This document shows, in pieces, positions 1 to 5,235 of a stretch of 5,235 bases of DNA. The stretch is taken from the NCBI GenBank assembly GCA_002083565.1, contig MSXM01000020.1, positions 26,372 to 31,606 of the forward strand, given 5' to 3'. The stretch comes from Nitrospira sp. ST-bin4 (GTDB lineage: Bacteria > Nitrospirota > Nitrospiria > Nitrospirales > Nitrospiraceae). Each line of letters opens with the position of its first letter. Position 1 is the stretch's first letter. A program made the translations under genes and the position numbers. A model generated the notes under the pieces. It did not search any database and was not told the origin of the DNA. It was given only the letters and a program-made list of their open reading frames with translations.

Positions 1-189
1 CGCGTGCAGATCAGCGACGACGGCCGAGGATTTGCCATGGGAGACGACCGGCCACGGGGCTACGGCCTGGCGAACATGGCAGCCCGCGCAAAAAAGATCG
101 GCGGAACATTGCGCATTCAATCCGAGGAAGGCCGAGGCACGGAGGTCGTCGCAGAATTCTCATTGGAACCCATTCTGGCTCCTGTATGA
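1..189 (+). CDS. Sensor histidine kinase, NarL/DegS type, C-terminal end (5' partial)
   Basis: This is the C-terminal 62 residues of a histidine kinase whose start lies before the window. What is visible is the second half of a GHKL (HATPase_c) ATP-binding domain. The G1 box reads SDDGRGF (DxGxGF), the G2 region reads GYGLANMAARAKKIGG, matching the GxGLxNMxxRAxxIGG pattern of NarX/DegS/LiaS-type (HisKA_3) kinases, and EGRGTEVVAEF is the last strand segment (G3-like). The protein would bind ATP and phosphorylate a conserved histidine in the unseen upstream dimerisation domain, then pass the phosphate to a partner regulator. The stop codon overlaps the start of the next gene by four bases (ATGA), so the response regulator just downstream is almost certainly its cognate partner. 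The sensory input domain is outside the window, so the signal cannot be stated. Confidence 0.9.
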   Translation, partial: RVQISDDGRGFAMGDDRPRGYGLANMAARAKKIGGTLRIQSEEGRGTEVVAEFSLEPILAPV

Positions 190-869
190 AACGTCCTACT
201 CGCATCCTGATTCTTGACGATCACGAACTTGTCCGGAAGGGGCTCCGTACCTTCCTTGATCGTGAACCGGACCTGCTGGTGGTGGGAGAAGCGGGGACCT
301 TGGCTGATGCACTGCCACTCGTGGCGCGTCTTCATCCTCATCTGATGCTGCTCGACATGAAGTTACCCGATGTCTCCGGTATAGAATCCTGCCGGCGGCT
401 TCTTGCTGCCTCGCCCAACCTACGAGTCCTGGTCCTGACCGGTCATGCTGAGGCTACCACCGTTGCCGCGGCCATCAAAAGCGGCGCCCATGGCTACATT
501 CTGAAAGACGTGAAGCTAGACGATCTCGCTCAGGCCATCCGAACGGTTGCAGCAGGCCGCGGCTACCTCGATCCTCGCATTACCCAGTATGCGTTACATT
601 GGATTCGCACCGGAGTATCCCAGGTATTCCCTCTTCAGGGACTGAGTGCGCTGTCGCCCCAGGAACGCCTGATTATGCCCCTGCTGGCACAGGGCAAGAC
701 CAATAAGGAAATTGCCGCTCAACTGAAGCTGAGTGACAAAACTGTCAAGAATTACCTCGTCAACATTTACACCAAGCTCCACGTGAACCGCCGCACGGAA
801 GCCGTGGCCTGGTTCATGCGCGAATGTCCCTCCAGCGAAGCCGCAAATCCCATCAGCCCGTCTGCCTGA
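186..869 (+). CDS. Two-component response regulator, NarL/LuxR family (REC-HTH)
   Basis: This is a complete 227-residue DNA-binding response regulator. The N-terminal receiver domain (about residues 5-122) has all the expected residues: acidic pair D11-D12, phosphoacceptor D57 in LMLLDMKLPDVSG, switch residue T85 in LVLTG, and K107 in GYILKD. A linker of about 30 residues leads to a LuxR/GerE-type helix-turn-helix (about 153-210) with the family pattern LSPQER, then GKTNKEIA, then LSDKTVKNYL, then IYTKLHVNRRTEA. The length is normal for the family. The start at ATG 186 puts the first beta strand (RILILDD) at the usual position, and it overlaps the kinase stop codon by four bases. No strong ribosome binding site precedes it, so translational coupling to the kinase is likely. 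Phosphorylation is expected to promote dimerisation and promoter binding. Target genes cannot be read from sequence; the repeats downstream are only one possibility. Confidence 0.96.
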   Translation: MKRPTRILILDDHELVRKGLRTFLDREPDLLVVGEAGTLADALPLVARLHPHLMLLDMKLPDVSGIESCRRLLAASPNLRVLVLTGHAEATTVAAAIKSGAHGYILKDVKLDDLAQAIRTVAAGRGYLDPRITQYALHWIRTGVSQVFPLQGLSALSPQERLIMPLLAQGKTNKEIAAQLKLSDKTVKNYLVNIYTKLHVNRRTEAVAWFMRECPSSEAANPISPSA

Positions 870-910
870 CGGCGATCCGTACAACACACGGTTTATTCAC
901 AATATTGCCG

Positions 911-970
911 GCTTCGAGTCGTGAACCACTGGACATTGATCTTGCCGATTCCAAACCATGAGCTCGAAGC
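911..970. repeat. 8-bp inverted repeat with 44-base loop
   Basis: GCTTCGAG at 911-918 is exactly complementary to CTCGAAGC at 963-970. A short inner pairing, TGGA 930-933 with TCCA 950-953, could extend the fold. There is no T-run after the distal arm, so this is not a standard intrinsic terminator. It could be an RNA fold in a leader or trailer, a regulator binding pair, or chance. Confidence 0.4.
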
Positions 971-996
971 ACCCCAACAGACACCGCCTCGCGCTC

Positions 997-1035
997 AACC
1001 TTATCCTGAGATTGAACCTATCCTGATCCAGATTG
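997..1035. promoter_or_regulatory. Imperfect direct repeat, possible operator
   Basis: The core TATCCTGA occurs at 1002-1009 and again at 1019-1026, 17 bases apart start to start. Both copies are preceded by AACC and followed closely by GATTG, so the similarity extends over a longer imperfect unit. It lies upstream of the pseudo-receiver gene, where an activator or repressor could bind. Function is inferred from position and repetition only. Confidence 0.3.
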
Positions 1036-1162
1036 CCTGAAGAGTTTGCTGACATCCCTAAGATGACACACTGAACCAGCCGACAAGGCAGGCTCAAGAT
1101 TCATGGCGGACTGCCGAAAAAGGATCGTTGAGTGTCCTGTCAACACAACAGCGGAAGAAGTC

Positions 1163-1855
1163 ATGGCCTTGTCGTCATCGGAGATGTCACAGCCGACGCC
1201 GATTCTGCTGATCGAGCCTGAGAGAGGCCCTGCCCTCAAGTTGCAAGATCTGCTGCTCAACCTTTTTCACGAATCACTCGATCTTGGGGTAGCCCATTCC
1301 TTACGGGAAGGCATGACCTACCTCTCTTCACATCGAGTTCCCTTGATATTTATCAGCCTGGCAGTATCCGACTACAAATGGCTCGACGCGGTCCGCGCCT
1401 TGCGCCTGACCGCGCCGGACAGCGGGCTCATCGCCTACGGAGCCATTCTCGATGAGACTGTCCGGCTTAACGCCATCCGCGCCGGAGCCCACGAAGTCCT
1501 TTCCATCGCCGACACCGCGCCGGCTGTATTCCAGCTCACAATCGAATGCGCCATGATCCGAGCCAACCTGGCAAGAATCGGTGCCAGATCGTCCCCGCCC
1601 GAAGGAACAACCGCCCTCCCGCCGAGAATACAGGAACTGACGCATGCGTTGAACAATGCCATGACCTCCATCAATGGCTTCGCCGATATTCTTCTCGCAC
1701 GACTCTCTGCAAACGACCCGGCGCGGGCCTGCGCCGAACGGATCAAACTATCCGGGAAACGCGCTGCGGACCTGGTGCAAGAACTGCAAACTCCCCACGA
1801 GTCAACCCCGCTCCTTCAAACAGGCGCCACGGACATCGCACCACAAGCTGCATAG
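1163..1855 (+). CDS. Pseudo-receiver protein with DHp/HisKA-like C-terminal helices, no ATPase domain
   Basis: Residue numbers are for the start at ATG 1163 (230 aa). Residues about 13-120 look like a CheY-type receiver fold (PILLIEPERG, then PLIFISLAVSD, then LIAYG, then AGAHEVLSI), but the key residues are lost. The phosphoacceptor Asp is replaced by Ser (S65), the switch Thr by Tyr (Y92) and the conserved Lys by Ile (I115); only one acid of the acidic pair remains (E18). Residues about 153-209 resemble a histidine-kinase dimerisation helix pair, with LTHALNNAMTSINGFADILL resembling the H-box pattern HxxNNxLTxIxGxxxLL. A histidine (H161) sits where the phosphorylated His would be, followed by Ala rather than the usual acid or Asn. 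No ATP-binding N, G1 or G2 boxes follow. A role as phosphotransfer or scaffold protein is inference. I chose 1163 because GGAAG lies 5 bases upstream and the fold starts soon after; ATG 1103, which adds 20 residues, is the alternative. Confidence 0.75.
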   Translation: MALSSSEMSQPTPILLIEPERGPALKLQDLLLNLFHESLDLGVAHSLREGMTYLSSHRVPLIFISLAVSDYKWLDAVRALRLTAPDSGLIAYGAILDETVRLNAIRAGAHEVLSIADTAPAVFQLTIECAMIRANLARIGARSSPPEGTTALPPRIQELTHALNNAMTSINGFADILLARLSANDPARACAERIKLSGKRAADLVQELQTPHESTPLLQTGATDIAPQAA

Positions 1856-1861
1856 GCAGCT
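1846..1861 (+). terminator. Hairpin spanning the stop codon, possible weak terminator
   Basis: AGCTGC (1846-1851) pairs perfectly with GCAGCT (1856-1861) around a 4-base loop, ATAG, that contains most of the TAG stop codon. Only a mixed pyrimidine stretch follows instead of a T-run, so efficient intrinsic termination is doubtful. It might instead protect the 3' end or be chance. Confidence 0.3.
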
Positions 1862-1879
1862 ACGATGCCTCTCTTCAAA

Positions 1880-1908
1880 TTGACAGGCCTGCAAGCAGGA
1901 ACTAGGAT
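1880..1908 (+). promoter_or_regulatory. Sigma-70-type promoter for the yqhA-like gene
   Basis: A perfect -35 box TTGACA (1880-1885) is separated by exactly 17 bases from TAGGAT (1903-1908), which matches the TATAAT consensus at 4 of 6 positions. Transcription would begin near 1915, giving an untranslated leader of about 80 bases before ATG 1996. The position, just after the preceding gene and ahead of a single gene with a strong ribosome binding site, fits an independent transcription unit. No operator is evident. Confidence 0.6.
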
Positions 1909-1985
1909 ACGATCGGTGTGCGCCGTTACAGGTCATGCCTCGTACACACGTTCATACCAATCCGTTCAAGTCGCGTATCCTGTTC

Positions 1986-1991
1986 AGGAGG
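1986..1991 (+). promoter_or_regulatory. Ribosome binding site deciding the yqhA-like start
   Basis: AGGAGG, a full Shine-Dalgarno core, lies 4 bases before ATG 1996. An in-frame start at 1918 exists 26 codons earlier, but it has no comparable site and would add residues unlike the family's N-terminus. This site therefore fixes the start at 1996. Confidence 0.8.
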
Positions 1992-1995
1992 AATC

Positions 1996-2559
1996 ATGTC
2001 CGAACATCCGTCGTCGTCCATGCCCGCATCCAAAGTCTTACAACCATCCGGCAATGCCATCGAACGAACCTTTGAATACGCAGTATTCGCCAGCCGGTGG
2101 ATTCAAGCCCCGCTGTATGGGGGCCTTATTGTGGCGGAGATGCTCTATGCCTATAAGTTTTTAGTCGAGCTCTGGGAGATGGTGCTCCACATCAATAAGA
2201 TGGATGAAACAGTCTTCATGCTGGGCGTCTTGGGATTGATCGATGTCACGATGGTGGCCAATCTGCTGACCATGGTCATCATCGGCGGCTATGCCACGTT
2301 CGTCAGCAAGCTGGACTTAGAACAGCATCCGGACCGGCCCGACTGGCTAACCCACGTTGATCCCGGCACGATCAAGATCAAGCTCGCGGCCTCGCTTATC
2401 GGCATCTCCAGCATTCATCTGCTCAAAGCATTCGTGGACGTGGCCCATGAAGACCCCGAGCACATCAAATGGAAGATTTTCATTCACATGACGTTCCTTG
2501 CCTCGGCCATTCTGCTGGCCTGGACCGACAAGATCATGCAAAAGGATAAGAAGCACTGA
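1996..2559 (+). CDS. yqhA: UPF0114 / YqhA family inner-membrane protein
   Basis: This is a 187-residue integral membrane protein of the UPF0114 (YqhA) family; E. coli YqhA is about 164 aa. Recognisable family blocks are FEYAVFASRWIQAPLYGGL (26-44), LGLIDVTMVANLLTMVIIGGY (79-99) running into TFVSKLDLE, IKIKLAASLIGISSIHLLKAF (126-146), and HMTFLASAILLAWTDKI (164-180). These blocks align with YASRW, LVDMT, GYENFVSQLD, SLKNKVAASIVAISSIHLL and HLTFVLSA in the E. coli protein. Four hydrophobic segments (about 36-56, 73-98, 128-147 and 161-177) predict a four-helix protein in the cytoplasmic membrane. The first 20 residues are a polar extension compared with E. coli. The family's molecular role is not established, so no reaction is given. 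The gene has its own promoter and a strong ribosome binding site, and it converges on the ATPase gene. Identification of the family is firm; function is unknown. Confidence 0.94.
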   Translation: MSEHPSSSMPASKVLQPSGNAIERTFEYAVFASRWIQAPLYGGLIVAEMLYAYKFLVELWEMVLHINKMDETVFMLGVLGLIDVTMVANLLTMVIIGGYATFVSKLDLEQHPDRPDWLTHVDPGTIKIKLAASLIGISSIHLLKAFVDVAHEDPEHIKWKIFIHMTFLASAILLAWTDKIMQKDKKH

Positions 2560-2563
2560 CGCG

Positions 2564-2628
2564 GCGTCTCTCGTGAAACCTATTTCGCTTCTCGCAAACG
2601 ACGCTTCACGAACGACGAGCGACGCGGA
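2564..2628. repeat. Inverted heptad-repeat element in the convergent spacer
   Basis: The spacer between the two convergent genes contains TCGTGAA (2571-2577), exactly complementary to TTCACGA (2605-2611), and an outer pair GCGTC (2564-2568) with GACGC (2621-2625). The right arm shows a 7-base period: ACG recurs in phase at 2601, 2608, 2615 and 2622. The left arm has CGT at 2565 and 2572, also 7 bases apart. The whole can fold back as a hairpin and may act as a two-way transcription barrier, although no T-run is present. The design resembles the longer element inside the neighbouring ATPase gene. Confidence 0.5.
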
Positions 2629-5151
2629 TCACTCCCACGCCTGAGCAAGCTGCCCCGCAGCATCCCGCCAGTGAGGAGTCCAGGCAAGAGCCACGAGCTT
2701 GACGGCAATGTTGGCTTTGGTGGGTTTGATTGAAACGGTTTCGAGCTTTTCGTTCAACGGGTCGGTTGCCGCGGCCAACGCATCGCTCTCCGACTTGAAT
2801 TGCGCTTCCAGCTCGGCCAGCTGCTGTTGGAGCGCCGCCACGTTTTCTTCCGCCGCCCCGACATCCTGAGACTCTTTCATGACCCGGCCTGCACTCCGGA
2901 CCGCTGTCGTAGCCCGGCCGATATTCGAGGCACTGATCGTCTTCCGGCCGAGAAACGCCCCGAGGATTGAGGCCCCGACAGAAATCGCCGCCTGCACTTG
3001 AGTGGAACGGGATTCAGCCTGCTGCTTTTCCTTTGCCAGCTCTGCTCGTCTGATGCGCTCTTGAAGCGTCGTCATCTTCGAGGCATATTTCTGGCGCAGG
3101 ATCTCGGCACTCTTATCCCGCTGTTCCCGCCCCGCCTGCTGTAACCGCACGCGGAAATCCCGCTCGGACTCGTCCGGTGTTGAGACCTCCTTCGTGCTGG
3201 GGCTCCTGAACAACTCCACCTTCTGCGTCCTGAACAACCAGCCACCGAAATCCTTGCTCCAATCGGCATAGCTCTTGGCCTTGCCGGCACTGGCCGGCAG
3301 CGCAAGAAACTGGGCTCCGTCTTCCGGATTCTGTTCCAGATCGGCCACCATCACATCCATCGCGGTCGACTGATCCCAGTCGACAGCCACAGGGCCGTCC
3401 GCAATCGACGCCAAGACCGTGACATTTTGTGAGCTATCAATCCCGCTCTTTGCATCGGAGAAACGAATCTGTGAGGCCCCCAACAACATCGGGGCATAGA
3501 CCAATTCACTTCCCTCCGGCTTACTGCCACGCAGCGGCACGAAGTGTTGCGGCACATCCGGAGGCAACATCGGGCGTGAAGTGTGAGGCGTGAGGCGTGA
3601 GGCGATTGGAGAAGATGCCGACATGTCCTTCCTCTCACCCCTTACGCCTGACGCCTGACCCCTCACGGAATCCATGAGTGTCTTGATCTGCGTTCTTGTC
3701 AGAGGCCCGCGAAGGTAGGAAAGACACCAGCGCGTCTCAAACACCACCGGTTCATCTTCATGCACGTTATTCATCAGGAAAATCCGATTGCCGAGGCCTG
3801 CAAGCGTCTGCTCCATGCGGCCGCGATCAAACCTCTTCCCGGCACTCGTCGAAGCCCCTTCCAATCCCTCAAGCACCCGCGCCTTGTCCCGCTCCGTCTG
3901 CAATCGCCCGATGAACCAGGTGCCGGTGTTGGCCAGCCCCTTGTAGTCGAGATCGACGGGATTCTGTGTCGCAAGGACCACCCCCAGGCCGAACGCGCGC
4001 GCCTGTTTGAGCAAGGTCATAAGCGGCAGCTTTGAAGGCGGGTTGGCCACCGGCGGGAAATAGCCGAAAATCTCGTCCATGTAGAGGAGTGCGCGCAGGC
4101 TGGTCGTGCCCGATTGCGCCCTCATCCACCCGACCATTTGACTGAGCAACAGCGTGACAAAGAACATTCGCTCTGCATCGTTGAGATGCGCGATGGAAAA
4201 GATCGCATGCCGGGGCTTTCCTGCCGGCGTATAGAGCAAGGATTGGATGTCCAGCGCCTCTCCTTCCAACCAGGCCTGAAACCCTGGAGCAGCCAGCAGA
4301 TTGTTCAGCTTCATCGCGAGTGCGAATCGATCTTTCGAGGGAAAGAAGGACTCCACATCCATCACGCCGATCTTCGACACAGGCGGCGACTGAATGGCGT
4401 GGATCAATGTGGCCAGATCAAGATCTTCTTCTTTCCTCCAGGTCTGATCGAGGATCGTAGACATGAGAATGTGCTCGCGGCTCTGGATCGGATCGGCTTC
4501 GACCCCGAGCAAACCAAGCAGGCCCGTGACGGTCGTGCTGATACGTTCGCGCAGCAGTTCTGCATCTTCACGCACATCTGCAGCTGGTGCGGCAAACGAT
4601 TTGAGAATAGAAACCGGCAATCCGGCATTGCTCCCGGGCGTGTAGATCACCACATCCGCCGCATCCCGAAGCCGCTGAATGCGGGCACCGTCCTGTTGCC
4701 ACCCGGCTAGGCCTTTTGCCCACAGTTCAGCCTGCGCCTTGGCATAGTCGGCGGGGACGAGCCCTTTCTTGCGCGCGTCGTCTTCGTTGATCCAGGGCTG
4801 AAAGTCTTCGCCTTTGAGAGAGGGAAACGTGAGCATCAAATTGCCCAGATCACCCTTCGGGTCGATAATGATGGCGGGAATGTTATCGATCGCCGCTTCT
4901 TCAAGTAGCGCGAGACAGAGACCGGTTTTGCCGCTCCCCGTCATCCCGACGCAGACCGCGTGAGTCACCAGATCTTTTGAATCATAGAGCAACCAGCCTG
5001 GCTTAGCCTGTTTCGCCGCCAGATCGTAGGGGCGCCCGAGGTAGAAGACTCCGAGCTTTTCGAAATCTTCCGCCGACCCGCCGACAGAGGGCGCCGTAGC
5101 GGCCTTCACGGGCTCCTTTGTCTTCGCGGTTTCTTTTTTCTTCGTAGGCAT
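2629..5151 (-). CDS. HerA-like P-loop ATPase (DUF87/DUF853-type) with C-terminal coiled coils
   Basis: This 840-residue ATPase resembles the HerA/FtsK branch of motor ATPases. A Lys/Ala-rich, probably disordered tail (1-26) precedes the core. Walker A is GMTGSGKT (69-76, K75), followed by AIIIDPKGDLGNL (93-105). Walker B is LLYMDEIFGY with D359-E360, and LATQNP (393-398) supplies the sensor-like Gln, followed by WFIGRLQTERDK (412-423). HerA relatives form hexameric rings that move DNA, but many members of this branch are uncharacterised, so the substrate is unknown. Residues about 495-526 are encoded by an inverted 7-bp repeat array and look like an inserted linker. The C-terminal part has a charged helix (about 660-715), a Gly-rich hydrophobic stretch (ISVGASILGAFLGRK, near 720-735) and a second coiled coil (about 765-805), suggesting a helical hairpin for assembly or membrane contact. 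Start ATG 5151 has GAGGTGA just upstream. No NurA nuclease partner is visible in the window. Confidence 0.9.
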   Translation of the reverse strand: MPTKKKETAKTKEPVKAATAPSVGGSAEDFEKLGVFYLGRPYDLAAKQAKPGWLLYDSKDLVTHAVCVGMTGSGKTGLCLALLEEAAIDNIPAIIIDPKGDLGNLMLTFPSLKGEDFQPWINEDDARKKGLVPADYAKAQAELWAKGLAGWQQDGARIQRLRDAADVVIYTPGSNAGLPVSILKSFAAPAADVREDAELLRERISTTVTGLLGLLGVEADPIQSREHILMSTILDQTWRKEEDLDLATLIHAIQSPPVSKIGVMDVESFFPSKDRFALAMKLNNLLAAPGFQAWLEGEALDIQSLLYTPAGKPRHAIFSIAHLNDAERMFFVTLLLSQMVGWMRAQSGTTSLRALLYMDEIFGYFPPVANPPSKLPLMTLLKQARAFGLGVVLATQNPVDLDYKGLANTGTWFIGRLQTERDKARVLEGLEGASTSAGKRFDRGRMEQTLAGLGNRIFLMNNVHEDEPVVFETRWCLSYLRGPLTRTQIKTLMDSVRGQASGVRGERKDMSASSPIASRLTPHTSRPMLPPDVPQHFVPLRGSKPEGSELVYAPMLLGASQIRFSDAKSGIDSSQNVTVLASIADGPVAVDWDQSTAMDVMVADLEQNPEDGAQFLALPASAGKAKSYADWSKDFGGWLFRTQKVELFRSPSTKEVSTPDESERDFRVRLQQAGREQRDKSAEILRQKYASKMTTLQERIRRAELAKEKQQAESRSTQVQAAISVGASILGAFLGRKTISASNIGRATTAVRSAGRVMKESQDVGAAEENVAALQQQLAELEAQFKSESDALAAATDPLNEKLETVSIKPTKANIAVKLVALAWTPHWRDAAGQLAQAWE
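3574..3668. repeat. Inverted heptad-repeat array inside the ATPase gene
   Basis: The left arm (3574-3604) consists of 7-bp units: GCGTGAA, GTGTGAG, GCGTGAG and GCGTGAG, then a partial GCG. After a 29-base centre, the right arm (3634-3668) has five units in inverted orientation: CTCACCC, CTTACGC, CTGACGC, CTGACCC and CTCACGG. The arms are largely complementary, so the element can fold as a long imperfect hairpin. It lies in frame within the ATPase gene and encodes an Arg/Ser/Gly-rich segment (SVRGQASGVRG, then ASRLTPHTSRP) between the ATPase core and the C-terminal region. The low-complexity composition is unlike the flanking protein, as expected of an inserted repeat. Confidence 0.8.
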
Positions 5152-5154
5152 CTT

Positions 5155-5161
5155 TCACCTC
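5155..5161 (-). promoter_or_regulatory. Ribosome binding site of the ATPase gene
   Basis: On the minus strand GAGGTGA reads from 5161 to 5155, ending 3 bases before the ATG at 5151 (GAGG core 6 bases away). It supports the chosen start. The remaining bases up to 5235 show no clear promoter; they contain only short palindromes, AGCCGGCT (5196-5203) and TGCGCGCA (5217-5224). Confidence 0.7.
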
Positions 5162-5235
5162 AACTTCGATTTCTTCACATTTCCATTCCAAAGGGAGCCG
5201 GCTGCCCGTTCTTTACTGCGCGCATGCACCGAGCA

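Larger units (their letters stand above)
870..1162. other. Non-coding spacer between response regulator and pseudo-receiver gene
   Basis: No convincing gene is visible in this stretch on either strand. It holds an 8-bp inverted repeat (911-918 with 963-970) and a direct repeat built on TATCCTGA (1002-1009 and 1019-1026), each annotated separately. A 5-bp stem over the end of the response regulator gene (858-862 with 868-872) lacks a following T-run, so it is not a clear terminator. I could not find a well-spaced -35/-10 pair; TAAGAT at 1059-1064 is a possible -10 without a matching -35. If the downstream gene instead starts at ATG 1103, the last 60 bases of this stretch are coding. Confidence 0.6.

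Noticed and set aside
858..873. Stem CCGTC/GACGG over the response regulator stop codon as an intrinsic terminator
   Set aside because: Only 5 bp and no T-run follows.
1328..1746. Two overlapping minus-strand open frames of about 100 codons opposite the pseudo-receiver gene
   Set aside because: No motif and no ribosome binding site evident; the plus-strand frame shows receiver and H-box-like patterns, so these are shadows.
1888..1900. Short dyad CCTGC/GCAGG
   Set aside because: The loop would be only 2-4 bases, and it falls in the spacer of a well-formed promoter, so chance is likely.
1918..1995. Upstream in-frame start adding 26 codons to the yqhA-like gene
   Set aside because: The AGGAGG site 4 bases before ATG 1996 and the family's usual N-terminus favour the downstream start; the added residues are Arg/Ser/Cys-rich and unlike the family.
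4114..4710. A 198-codon open frame on the plus strand opposite the ATPase gene
   Set aside because: It lies wholly antisense to a gene with clear Walker motifs, its product has no recognisable domain, and it is best explained as a codon-bias shadow.
5129..5143. A-rich run on the coding strand near the start of the ATPase gene as a programmed frameshift site
   Set aside because: The AAAAAAG run begins in codon phase 1 rather than the phase needed for the usual -1 slippery heptamer, and it simply encodes a Lys-rich tail.
1..5235. CRISPR array, tRNA, rRNA or insertion sequence
   Set aside because: No spaced direct repeats of CRISPR length, no cloverleaf pattern and no transposase motifs were seen; the heptad arrays are too short in unit length and have no spacers.

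Overview
The window looks like a piece of a moderately GC-rich, free-living Gram-negative bacterial chromosome. The overall protein style (NarL-type signalling, a YqhA-like membrane protein, a HerA-like ATPase, short 7-bp repeat clusters) suggests a Nitrospira-like member of the Nitrospirota. That assignment is inference from general resemblance; there is no rRNA or other marker gene here to prove it.

Layout. Positions 1-189 hold the last 62 codons of a NarL/DegS-type sensor histidine kinase. It overlaps by 4 bases (ATGA) a complete NarL/LuxR-family response regulator (186-869), so the two form a translationally coupled two-component pair. A non-coding stretch of about 290 bases follows (870-1162), containing a long-range inverted repeat and a pair of direct repeats. 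Next is a signalling-like protein (1163-1855) that joins a receiver fold lacking its phosphorylation residues to a histidine-kinase dimerisation (DHp/HisKA-like) helix pair, with no ATPase domain. A small hairpin sits on its stop codon. A clear sigma-70-type promoter (TTGACA, 17 bases, TAGGAT) then precedes a UPF0114/YqhA family membrane protein (1996-2559) that has a strong AGGAGG ribosome binding site.

On the opposite strand, converging on yqhA, is a large (840 aa) HerA/DUF87-DUF853-like P-loop ATPase (5151-2629) with a C-terminal coiled coil, Gly-rich hydrophobic segment, coiled coil arrangement. The 69-bp convergent spacer carries an inverted array of 7-bp units. A second, longer inverted array of 7-bp units lies in frame inside the ATPase gene (about 3574-3668), between the ATPase core and the C-terminal region, where it encodes roughly 32 extra linker residues.

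The kinase, response regulator and pseudo-receiver protein may belong to one signalling module, but the spacer between the second and third genes leaves that open. The yqhA-like gene and the ATPase gene appear to be independent units. The most interesting signals are the two heptad-repeat elements, one of them domesticated inside a coding sequence, and the ATPase-less pseudo-receiver/DHp protein.
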